DNA from: an uncultured Alphaproteobacteria bacterium
Lineage (GTDB): Bacteria; Pseudomonadota; Alphaproteobacteria; UBA3830
Reading direction: 5' to 3'
Length of the DNA stretch: 54,971 bases
NCBI GenBank assembly: GCA_905233185.1
Contig: CAJODB010000007.1
Coordinates: 1-54,971, forward strand
Numbering within the stretch: position 1 is the stretch's first letter; each line of letters opens with the position of its first letter. A program made the translations under genes and the position numbers. This document shows, piece after piece, positions 34,514 to 42,512 of this stretch. The notes beneath the pieces were generated by a model, which worked only from the letters and a program-made list of their open reading frames with translations, was not told where the DNA came from and did no database searches.

Positions 34514-36283
34514 TTACGGAATAGTCGATAACCCTGAGTTATACAAAGCATAGTAAGTTCCTTTATTTTTTATAAGTTCTGAGTGATTACCGATTTCAAC
34601 TATCTTACCATGATCGACGACAACAATTTTATCAGCATTTCGTACTGTAGATAGGCGGTGTGCAATAATAAGAACTGTTCGATCTTTCATCAAGTTATTG
34701 ATGGCTTGTTGAACGACAGCTTCAGATTTATTATCCAGTGCGGAAGTCGCTTCATCTAATATAACGATCGGCGCATTTTTCAAAAAAGCTCGTGCAATTG
34801 CTACACGTTGCTTCTGTCCGCCCGAGAGCAAAACACCGCGTTCTCCTATTTGTGTGTCAAGGCCTTTATCAAGTGATGCGATAAATTCATCTAAGCATGC
34901 TGATTTAACGGCGAGATTGATTTGTTTCTTTGTTGCAGAGGCGTTTCCTAAAATAATATTGTCTCTAATTGTGCCATCAAATAGGAAATTATCTTGAAAA
35001 ACGATAGCAATTTGTTCACGTAAAGAATCTAATTCAATCTTTTGTACATCTATTCCATCTATTAATATTTTTCCGGATTTTGGTTCATAAAATCTTGGTA
35101 AAAGGTTAACCATAGTAGTTTTTCCGCCGCCGGAATTTCCTACAAATGCTACTGTTTCACCGATCTTTATATTTAAATTGATTTTTGAAAGAACAGGACG
35201 CTTTTTTACGTATTCAAAACATACATTCTTGTATTGAATTCCTTTCTTTACACCAGTTATTTTGACGGCATCTGGCGCACTTTGTATTTTCGGCTCTTCT
35301 TTTAGCAAATCAAAAACTCTTTCCATCGCCATCATTGACATTTGCATTGCATTATAATCGTTTCCTATGGATTTTATTGGTTGATAAAGCAATAACAAAG
35401 CTGTAATGAATGAAACGAAACCGCCGGGAGTTAAATCATTAGTGAAAATCAAGTAGCTTCCCATCCATATTACTGCGGCAATACCAATAGAAATGATGAA
35501 ATGCATCATAGGTGAAAGAATTCCGGTGCGTTGTACCATTTTCATCCCTAAAGTGAATACTAATTTCAGTGCTTCATCAAACTTGCTCGCTAGGTAGTTA
35601 TATAAATTATATGAGGCGATTATGCGATTACCGTTAAATGCTTCACTGAAGAAAGTAATTATTCCGGCACCTGAAGAGACAGTTTTTGACATTATATCGG
35701 TTATTTTTTTACGAAGAGTTGTTAATGGATATAAGGCAGCCAATAATACTATTATTGCGACAATAGATAATTTCCATGAATTTATTATCAGAACAAAAAT
35801 TAAGGAAATAGATGAAAACACCCTTGTCGTAAATAACTTCATATTATTTAAGAGACCATTACAAGCCATATCTACATCATTATGAAATTTAAAAACTACA
35901 GTACCAGACGTATTTTTATCAAAAAATGTTGCTTCGTATCGAACTAATTTTCTAAATAAATCTGCTTTTATATCATTACTTATTCTCAATCCAATCCAAG
36001 AATTAAGGTATGTCGCCGAATAGTTCAGTCCGCTTTGTACTAAGCTGAAACCAATAATCAGTATCGGTACATACCAACTTGATTCCAGATTCTTTTCTAT
36101 CATTACGACGTCCATATATGGTCTCAAAGTCCAAGCGATAATGGAATCCATCATACCTACAGGGAAAGTTACAAGAATTGCAGCCAGTGCTCTTACCCAA
36201 AATGGTTTTACATATTTGTATATGTTTTTGTAGTTTCGGACTACGTAAAAATCATTCAGTTTTTCTTTTAATCGTTTAATCAT
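34514..36283 (-). CDS. MsbA-like ABC exporter
   Basis: Half-size type IV ABC exporter of 589 residues that should flip a lipid or lipid-linked glycan across the inner membrane. An N-terminal six-helix membrane domain (about 25-325) is followed by the nucleotide-binding domain: Walker A GNSGGGKTT, Q loop IVFQDNFLFDGT, signature LLSGGQKQR, Walker B APIVILDEATSALD and switch His in IIAHRLSTV. It resembles MsbA/PglK-type flippases. As first gene of the glycan cluster it may export the fucosylated product, but it could also be the cell's general lipid A flippase. The 184 nt upstream hold no recognised feature beyond AT-rich sequence. Confidence 0.87.
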   Translation of the reverse strand: MIKRLKEKLNDFYVVRNYKNIYKYVKPFWVRALAAILVTFPVGMMDSIIAWTLRPYMDVVMIEKNLESSWYVPILIIGFSLVQSGLNYSATYLNSWIGLRISNDIKADLFRKLVRYEATFFDKNTSGTVVFKFHNDVDMACNGLLNNMKLFTTRVFSSISLIFVLIINSWKLSIVAIIVLLAALYPLTTLRKKITDIMSKTVSSGAGIITFFSEAFNGNRIIASYNLYNYLASKFDEALKLVFTLGMKMVQRTGILSPMMHFIISIGIAAVIWMGSYLIFTNDLTPGGFVSFITALLLLYQPIKSIGNDYNAMQMSMMAMERVFDLLKEEPKIQSAPDAVKITGVKKGIQYKNVCFEYVKKRPVLSKINLNIKIGETVAFVGNSGGGKTTMVNLLPRFYEPKSGKILIDGIDVQKIELDSLREQIAIVFQDNFLFDGTIRDNIILGNASATKKQINLAVKSACLDEFIASLDKGLDTQIGERGVLLSGGQKQRVAIARAFLKNAPIVILDEATSALDNKSEAVVQQAINNLMKDRTVLIIAHRLSTVRNADKIVVVDHGKIVEIGNHSELIKNKGTYYALYNSGLSTIP

Positions 36284-36467
36284 GCTTATTTTTGATGCAA
36301 ATATCCTCTGTATATTATCATATAGTGCGCAATTTTCGACATTTATTTCACAAAAGTGGTATGAAAAATAAACATGTGATAAAAAAGCTGCAAAAGCAAA
36401 GACTGAACGCGGGTTATCAAAATGTTTTCAACAAACTTATCCACACTTTTTTTATGCTACTATAATA

Positions 36468-37271
36468 TCAACCATAATTTTGGTATGTCTGATCAAGAGA
36501 AGTCAGATTATAATCTTTGATTAATGTTATCACTTTTCGTCTATATTCTTTTTTTACGCAATATTTTCCTATGAATGCGCACAATTTTATCCCGTCTATT
36601 TTTTTCGAAGAATTTAGCATATTCGAACGGGCTTCTCTAAATTGTTTATAGTTGCTATTAACATTTAATGTCTTTGCATATGCAATGGTAGATTCAAATA
36701 AAGTGTCGAAAGAATGAAGCTGCTTGCTGTTTTTCATTATTCCAAAATATGCGTTTGCATTGTGAATATATTTATCACTGCCGAATCCGCTTTCCAAAGC
36801 TGCTTGTGCTGCGGCTAAAGAAACAGGAACGGGGGCTACACGTTTCAGAAGTTCATTTATGTTTGAAGAACGATAAAACGAACATATCATATCAAATTTT
36901 TCTTTTTGAGCTGCGGAAAGTTGCGACATACCTTGATTCTTTACAAGCAAAACCAAATCTCTATGTTCCATTATTATCTTGTTAACGCACTTAATTGCGG
37001 CGATTATCGATTTCAAGAACATCTCTCGATCTGCTTTTAATGAAGGATCTATCTTCTTTACACTATTTAACGCCAGCGGAGGGATGGTTCTGCTGTCAGC
37101 TTTTTGAAAATTGATTCCCCTTAAGATATTGGTATGAATAGCTGTATGTCTTTTTTGTACAACATACTTGCACTTAAAAAGTGTATCACGAATCGCTCTA
37201 GAATCGCGTAAATTTTCTGCTTGAGTTCCGCAAATCAAAAATAAGGAAAACAGAGCGGCGAGTAATTTCAT
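36468..37271 (-). CDS. Secreted glucosaminidase (Bax/FlgJ-like)
   Basis: Peptidoglycan N-acetylglucosaminidase-like protein of 267 residues. The ATG at 37271 opens a signal peptide (MKLLAALFSLFLICGTQAEN); an in-frame extension upstream is an artefact inside the preceding gene. The catalytic block has SLAAAQAALESGFGSDKYIHNANAYFG with Glu as expected for family 73, and later TIAYAKTLN. The start overlaps the stop of the Nfu gene by one base, so the two are cotranscribed and translationally coupled. It probably trims the cell wall in the periplasm. Confidence 0.87.
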   Translation of the reverse strand: MKLLAALFSLFLICGTQAENLRDSRAIRDTLFKCKYVVQKRHTAIHTNILRGINFQKADSRTIPPLALNSVKKIDPSLKADREMFLKSIIAAIKCVNKIIMEHRDLVLLVKNQGMSQLSAAQKEKFDMICSFYRSSNINELLKRVAPVPVSLAAAQAALESGFGSDKYIHNANAYFGIMKNSKQLHSFDTLFESTIAYAKTLNVNSNYKQFREARSNMLNSSKKIDGIKLCAFIGKYCVKKEYRRKVITLIKDYNLTSLDQTYQNYG

Positions 37272-37510
37272 TAAACCGCCTTTATTTCGATGCTTTCCGA
37301 TACCATTTTTCTCAAGGTTGCCTGAACCGCACTTTGAAGCGTTATTGTTGCTCTCGGACAGTGTGCACAAGCACCTTGTAACCTTACGGACAACACATTT
37401 CCGTCTAATGATACGACTGAAATATCTCCTCCGTCTGCATTTAGTGCAGGTCTGATATCGTTATCTATTACTTTCAAAATTGCTTGTAAAAGCTCTGGAT
37501 CATGAGTCAT
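37271..37510 (-). CDS. NifU C-terminal (Nfu-type) iron-sulfur scaffold
   Basis: A 79-residue stand-alone Nfu domain that carries and hands over 4Fe-4S clusters. It has IRPALNADGGDISVVSLDG and the CxxC cluster ligands in GACAHCPRATITLQ, followed by a typical amphipathic end. The ATG at 37510 is preferred; a TTG at 37525 is possible but unsupported by a ribosome site. It could serve BioB, encoded elsewhere in the window. Divergent from birA, with about 130 nt between the starts. Confidence 0.92.
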   Translation of the reverse strand: MTHDPELLQAILKVIDNDIRPALNADGGDISVVSLDGNVLSVRLQGACAHCPRATITLQSAVQATLRKMVSESIEIKAV

Positions 37511-37640
37511 TTTCGCACCAACCAATAATGTTAAAATATCCCAATCAAGTAGCGCGGATTATACCTTTGTTTTCTTAGGATGTCCAGATTTGGCTAATAA
37601 TATCTGGATTATGCTTAAAAATGAGGTTATTATAATTTAT

Positions 37641-38396
37641 ATGAGAATCATACACTTAAAAACAATAGATAGTACTCATCTTTATGCTTTAAGACTGATT
37701 GAACAATCTACGTTTTCTGTAAATGAGGGAGTCACGGTTGTTGCTGATGAGCAGACAAACGGCATTGGAAGATGTAAGCGGCGTTGGGTATCAGAAAAAG
37801 GCAATCTTTTCACATCAATTATTATAAAAAGGCCGAGTGATACTACTGTAAACCTTGGACAACTGTCATTGACGACGGCGTGTGCGGTCAGAGAAACGAT
37901 ACTTCATTATATTTCACCAGAAATCAGCAGTAATTTTAAGCTGCATTGGCCAAACGATATTTATTACCAAAAAAAGAAAATCAGCGGAGTGCTTTTAGCG
38001 ATATCGAATAATCTTCTTGTAGTAAGTGTTGGTGTAAATATAGAGTCTTCTCCAAGTATTGCTCGTCCTTCGATCTGCTTGCGGGAAATTTTGCAGGAAT
38101 CCGATACAGAGTTGCATCAACAAGAAGTCTTGAGTATTCTTTTAAAGAATATAGATAGTTGGATAACACGTTTATATAACGTCGGTTTTTCGGATGTACG
38201 GTCATATTGGTTACGAAATATTAACGATATTAATTGTAAAGTGACAATAAAAAATGGGAATTCTGTCCTGAATGGGATTTTTTTGGATATAGATGATTCA
38301 GGAAAGGCCGTATTAGAATACGAAGGTAAGCGTGTGCAAATATCCAGCGGCGATCTTTTTATGAATCAAAATGAGATAGGATATAGTTGTGAGTAA
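37641..38396 (+). CDS. birA: Biotin-[acetyl-CoA-carboxylase] ligase
   Basis: Attaches biotin to the carboxyl carrier protein through biotinyl-AMP. The 251-residue form lacks an N-terminal DNA-binding domain, so it is not a repressor. It has KTIDSTHLYA, the adenylate loop as GIGRCKRRWVSEKGNLFTSI, LHWPNDIYYQKKKISGVL and VSVGVNIESS, then a C-terminal SH3-like domain. The ATG at 37641 gives the normal ligase N-terminus; a more upstream in-frame start would add an unrelated extension. Its end overlaps the RNase J start by 8 nt. Confidence 0.9.
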   Translation: MRIIHLKTIDSTHLYALRLIEQSTFSVNEGVTVVADEQTNGIGRCKRRWVSEKGNLFTSIIIKRPSDTTVNLGQLSLTTACAVRETILHYISPEISSNFKLHWPNDIYYQKKKISGVLLAISNNLLVVSVGVNIESSPSIARPSICLREILQESDTELHQQEVLSILLKNIDSWITRLYNVGFSDVRSYWLRNINDINCKVTIKNGNSVLNGIFLDIDDSGKAVLEYEGKRVQISSGDLFMNQNEIGYSCE

Positions 38397-40068
38397 GAAA
38401 GCAGAGAAAAAATCAGAAAAGAAAAAAATGAACGGATTGCAATTCATTCCGATTGGTGGCTGTACGGAAATAGGCATGAATTTATACGCCTATATATATA
38501 ATGACCAATGGATTTTGGTTGATATGGGTATGGGATTCGATAATGAACTTGGGCGAGAACTTCTTGTGCCATCTCCTGAAACTCTCATAAAAAATAAATC
38601 AAAAATCAAAGCGCTGTTTATCACACATTCGCATGAAGATCATATCGGAGCAATACCATACTTATGGCCTATGATTGAGTGTCCGATCTATGGTCGTTCA
38701 TTCGCTGTAGAGATGATTCGCGATAAGTTGCAACAATTTAATTTGGAACAAAAAGTTCCTCTTGTAAAAGTTTCTGTAGAAAAGAAGATTTCCATAGGAG
38801 ACTTTACTGTCGAGTTAATTCCTGTCGCGCATTCTACGCCGGAATCATCTGCGCTTGCCATTAGCACACCCGATGGAGTTGTTATACACACAGGAGATTG
38901 GAGGCTTGATGAAGATCCTGTTCTTGGTCCGAAAACAGATGAAGAAAAATTAAAAGAGTATGGAGATAAAGGAGTTCTCGCTCTTGTTTGCGATTCTACG
39001 AATGTTTTTCGTGATATAAGGTACGGTTCAGAAAAGGACGTTAGAAAAAATCTCATAGAAATAGTAAAAAAGCATAAAAAAAATAGAATTTTGGTTACTT
39101 GTTTTGCATCCAATCTTGCACGTCTCGAAACTTGTTTTATGGCAGCAAAAGAAAGTGGGAGACAATTGGTTGTTGCAGGAAGATCTTTGAAAAAAATTGA
39201 ACGAATCGCACGGCTTGCCGGATATTTTCAAAAAATCCCTCCATTTTTGGAAGATCGAAAAATAAATTCGATGGATCCGAACAAAGTTCTTATAGTTTGT
39301 ACGGGAAGTCAGGGGGAACAAAGCTCAGCTCTCAGCAAAATCGCTCAGGGCACGCATAAGTTCATAAAATTGCAAGAAAATGACGTGATTATTTTCTCGT
39401 CGCGAGTGATTCCCGGCAATGAACTTGCGGTTCTCGGGATACAAAATGCGATTGTTAAAAGAAAAATAGAGATAATAACAGATGTAGATTGCGAAATTCA
39501 TGCTTCAGGGCATCCAAGTAAAGAGGAATTGCGGCATTTGTATTCATTGGTTAAGCCAAGCTATCTTATTCCGGTTCACGGGGAAACAATGCAGCTTTAT
39601 AAACATGCGGAAATCGCGAAAGAATACGGAATAAAAAATGTCATAGTTCCGCAAGATGGTTGTGTTGTACAATTATCCGAAGGAAATTCAAAGATTATAG
39701 ATCAAGTTGATGTAGGTGTTTTAGCTGTTGATGGAAACAAGCTTATTCCTATTGACGGAGTTGTTTACAAACAGCGAAAAGCTTTGTCTGTAAATGGTTC
39801 TGTGAGTGCGATAGTTAAGTATCGTAGAGGATCCATAAAGATGACGGATATGACTTCGTATGGTGTATTTGAACCATCAGAGCAGGAAGAATTTGAAGAT
39901 ATAAAGAGCGATATAGCTTCAGAAATAAAGTTATCTTTAGAGAATATATCAAAAGGGAAGGGGAGTGCGAAGGATATTCAAGCAGCGATCGAGAAAATCA
40001 TACGCACCGCTTTTGTAGATATCAGAGGAAAAAAGCCCGTGGTTTTTGTGCATATTGTTGAGGATTAA
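38389..40068 (+). CDS. rnj: Ribonuclease J
   Basis: MBL/beta-CASP ribonuclease with endo- and 5' exonuclease activity in RNA decay and rRNA maturation, 559 residues. It has IPIGGCTEIGMNLYAY, metal motif THSHEDHIGA, PVAHSTPES, HTGDWRLDEDP and CDSTN, the beta-CASP motif with ARLETC, then CTGSQGEQ and IPVHGETMQL. A GTG start overlaps the birA stop (GTGAGTAA) with AGGATA upstream, so the two are coupled. Alphaproteobacteria commonly place rnj after birA. Confidence 0.95.
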   Translation: MSKKAEKKSEKKKMNGLQFIPIGGCTEIGMNLYAYIYNDQWILVDMGMGFDNELGRELLVPSPETLIKNKSKIKALFITHSHEDHIGAIPYLWPMIECPIYGRSFAVEMIRDKLQQFNLEQKVPLVKVSVEKKISIGDFTVELIPVAHSTPESSALAISTPDGVVIHTGDWRLDEDPVLGPKTDEEKLKEYGDKGVLALVCDSTNVFRDIRYGSEKDVRKNLIEIVKKHKKNRILVTCFASNLARLETCFMAAKESGRQLVVAGRSLKKIERIARLAGYFQKIPPFLEDRKINSMDPNKVLIVCTGSQGEQSSALSKIAQGTHKFIKLQENDVIIFSSRVIPGNELAVLGIQNAIVKRKIEIITDVDCEIHASGHPSKEELRHLYSLVKPSYLIPVHGETMQLYKHAEIAKEYGIKNVIVPQDGCVVQLSEGNSKIIDQVDVGVLAVDGNKLIPIDGVVYKQRKALSVNGSVSAIVKYRRGSIKMTDMTSYGVFEPSEQEEFEDIKSDIASEIKLSLENISKGKGSAKDIQAAIEKIIRTAFVDIRGKKPVVFVHIVED

Positions 40069-40261
40069 ATCAACTGATAATGTAGAACAGCACGGGAAAG
40101 TTCGAAACTGAAAAAATAGATAGTTATGTTATGTCGAGAAAATGTTTTTGTGGGTTTCTTCTGTTGGATATGTAAAAGTTAATATATTTTTTACATTTTT
40201 CATCGTAATATTCATAAAAAATTATCGTTAGATTTTTGTTAATAGTTATGTAGGTGGGAAG

Positions 40262-42460
40262 TTGTACACTAGCAAGAGGGCTAAATGGAGTGCGGACGCC
40301 AAAAAATTCTTCAGTGAAGCACAAGATCACAGCTTAGTTTTGGAAGTCATAATATCGCTTTCATGTAGAAGTCAAACAGGCGACTCTTTTGAGGAATTGA
40401 TTAACGCAATAAACAGCGAAGAAATTCTCAGAAAAGTAAAAAAGGTAAATATCCTTGATACAACTTATTTATATCGACATTTTTATTCGGATTTTTCAAA
40501 ATACTCTGATATTTCCATTGCAACTCCTTGGTATCTTGAAAATAAATCGGCAATAAAGAAGTTAAAAGCCGAAGTTGAGCTCAAATCTTGGGCAGATGAA
40601 ATTAATACAAAGGATTTTAAGGATTCCTACAAGCAAATAATGAAGGAATATGCTGGAGATTCGAATGGGAAAGGTATTATCTTTGATTTCCGAGATACTG
40701 TAACTTCCGAAGCGGCTATTAATGCGTACAAACACAAAAAAGATTTCCAGCAATGCGTTGACTTTATTTTGGAAGAGTGTGCACATTTGCATTCGGCATT
40801 TCGTCATTCGGGGGCGAATATTGTTTATCCTATGAAATTATATTCGGCAGGTGACTATATGATCAAAAGGCATTCTCTGGATATAAACCATCTTTCTTAT
40901 AGAACCAGTAAGGATATTGATAACGGGAAAGAAAAAGCAAATCAAAACGATGGTATCGATGATTTTCTGGCGACAAACTGTAATTTAAGTAAATCTGATA
41001 TAGAGGCTGCAGTTACAAACTTTATGAAAAGTGAAGTAACAAACATGAATTTCTTTGTTGTAGATAAAAAAGGTAAGTTGATTTACAGTAATTTTTCGTT
41101 GGAAAGGTTGGTTAACAAAGAACTGACAGCCGCCAAAATCGACAAGGATGCATGGATACGTACTCTTGAAGTAATTCGTTCAGGAGAAATGTTCGTTGGC
41201 GAAGAAAAAGCAAGAGATGGACGGATCTATCTTTCTATGAAAGCTCCTTTGCGAATAAATGGGGCGATTGAAGGGGCAATTGGTCTTTCTATTGATATCA
41301 CGGATACAAAACGAGTTGAAATTGAGAAAAAAAGAGCATCTGATTTAGAATTTTTAAACCGAATTCAGCAAATAAAGATCAAGTTTCAAAACGAATTTAC
41401 TCAATTTATATCGCAAATGGCGCATGATATCACTTCACCTCTTGTAAGTCTCGAAGTATTCGCAAAAACATGTAAAAATCTTCCCTCTGAGCAACAGTAT
41501 GTATTATCGGGAATTACTTCCAGTATACGAAACATAGCGGACGACCTTTTGCAGAAATATAAATACAACAAAAGAGAATTGGATTTTTCAAAAAAACAGA
41601 ATGTATTGGTGTCTCTAGCTTTATCTGAAGTGATAAATCAAAAGAAACTGCAGTATAATAACAAGAGAGATATTCACATAAGTTTATCTTATGATTCATC
41701 TGCGAAATATTCGTTTATAAATATAGATCAATCTAATTTTTTGCGAACGATTTCTAATTTAATAAACAACGCCGTTGAGGCATGCAAAGAAAAGCATGGA
41801 ATAATTAATGTAAAATTGAAGGTGGAGAATAATAAAGCAGTAATTGAAGTTTCTGATAACGGCAAGGGCATGTCCGAAAAAATGATCAATCAAATAATGT
41901 CGTATATTCCCGTTGAAAGTACGAAACAAAATGGATGTGGTTTGGGATTGTGCCAGGTTATGGAAACTGCAAGGCTCTATCATGGTGAGATTAATATAGT
42001 TTCAAGGGGAGAAAAGGGCACAAAGTTTATTATTGCTTTTCCGCTTACAGATCAGCCGGAATGGATATCAAAGCAAATAAATTTGCACGAAAATAACATA
42101 GTGATGGTTCTTGATAACGATACGCAAATTCTGCCGAAAGAATGGAAAAAAACTTTGAAAGATCATATTAAGCATTCTAATTTGCATTTTTTCAAAGATA
42201 GTCAGGCAGTAAATGATTTTATAGATTCGTTATCCAGAGAAGAAAGAGAGAACGTTTTTGTTTTGATGAGCTACAATCCAATGGACTCAGTTTCGGAGGA
42301 TATTTTGAATAGCGTTCTGCAGGGTGGTCTTATGAAACAGTCAGTGATAGTGACAAATGCTTACAACGATAAACGATTGCAGGAATTTGTTGCTATGGCT
42401 GGCGGAAAAATGGTTCCAATGAAATTTTTCAAAGATGTTAACGTTGTATTTGATGGATAG
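40262..42460 (+). CDS. Soluble PAS histidine kinase with receiver-like C-terminus lacking Asp
   Basis: A 732-residue histidine kinase without membrane helices. Residues 1-220 form a domain I do not recognise (SLVLEVIISLSCRSQTGDSF, LDTTYLYRHFYSDFSKY, FILEECAHLHSAFRH). A PAS-like domain follows (about 255-355, NFFVVDKKGKLIYSNFSLE). HisKA has SQMAHDITSPLVSLE with His388. The ATPase domain is intact: N box NLINNAVEAC (Asn502/503), G1 DNGKGMS (Asp532), G2 GCGLGL. The last 130 residues resemble the receiver of a known kinase family (MVLDND, VIVTNAYND, VPMKFF), but the phosphoacceptor position reads LMSYN, with Ser instead of Asp. The start is a TTG after AGGTGGGA. A paralogue follows 52 nt downstream. 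The 190 nt before it hold nothing recognised. Confidence 0.83.
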   Translation: MYTSKRAKWSADAKKFFSEAQDHSLVLEVIISLSCRSQTGDSFEELINAINSEEILRKVKKVNILDTTYLYRHFYSDFSKYSDISIATPWYLENKSAIKKLKAEVELKSWADEINTKDFKDSYKQIMKEYAGDSNGKGIIFDFRDTVTSEAAINAYKHKKDFQQCVDFILEECAHLHSAFRHSGANIVYPMKLYSAGDYMIKRHSLDINHLSYRTSKDIDNGKEKANQNDGIDDFLATNCNLSKSDIEAAVTNFMKSEVTNMNFFVVDKKGKLIYSNFSLERLVNKELTAAKIDKDAWIRTLEVIRSGEMFVGEEKARDGRIYLSMKAPLRINGAIEGAIGLSIDITDTKRVEIEKKRASDLEFLNRIQQIKIKFQNEFTQFISQMAHDITSPLVSLEVFAKTCKNLPSEQQYVLSGITSSIRNIADDLLQKYKYNKRELDFSKKQNVLVSLALSEVINQKKLQYNNKRDIHISLSYDSSAKYSFINIDQSNFLRTISNLINNAVEACKEKHGIINVKLKVENNKAVIEVSDNGKGMSEKMINQIMSYIPVESTKQNGCGLGLCQVMETARLYHGEINIVSRGEKGTKFIIAFPLTDQPEWISKQINLHENNIVMVLDNDTQILPKEWKKTLKDHIKHSNLHFFKDSQAVNDFIDSLSREERENVFVLMSYNPMDSVSEDILNSVLQGGLMKQSVIVTNAYNDKRLQEFVAMAGGKMVPMKFFKDVNVVFDG

Positions 42461-42512
42461 ATTTATGATTTTTATTGTGTCTTAAAAAGTAATATAAAAT
42501 TACATATTATAT

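Noticed and set aside
36438-36446. TTATCCACA, a perfect DnaA-box match
   Set aside because: A single 9-mer is expected by chance, and no further boxes, dnaA, hemE or par genes lie nearby, so an origin is not supported.
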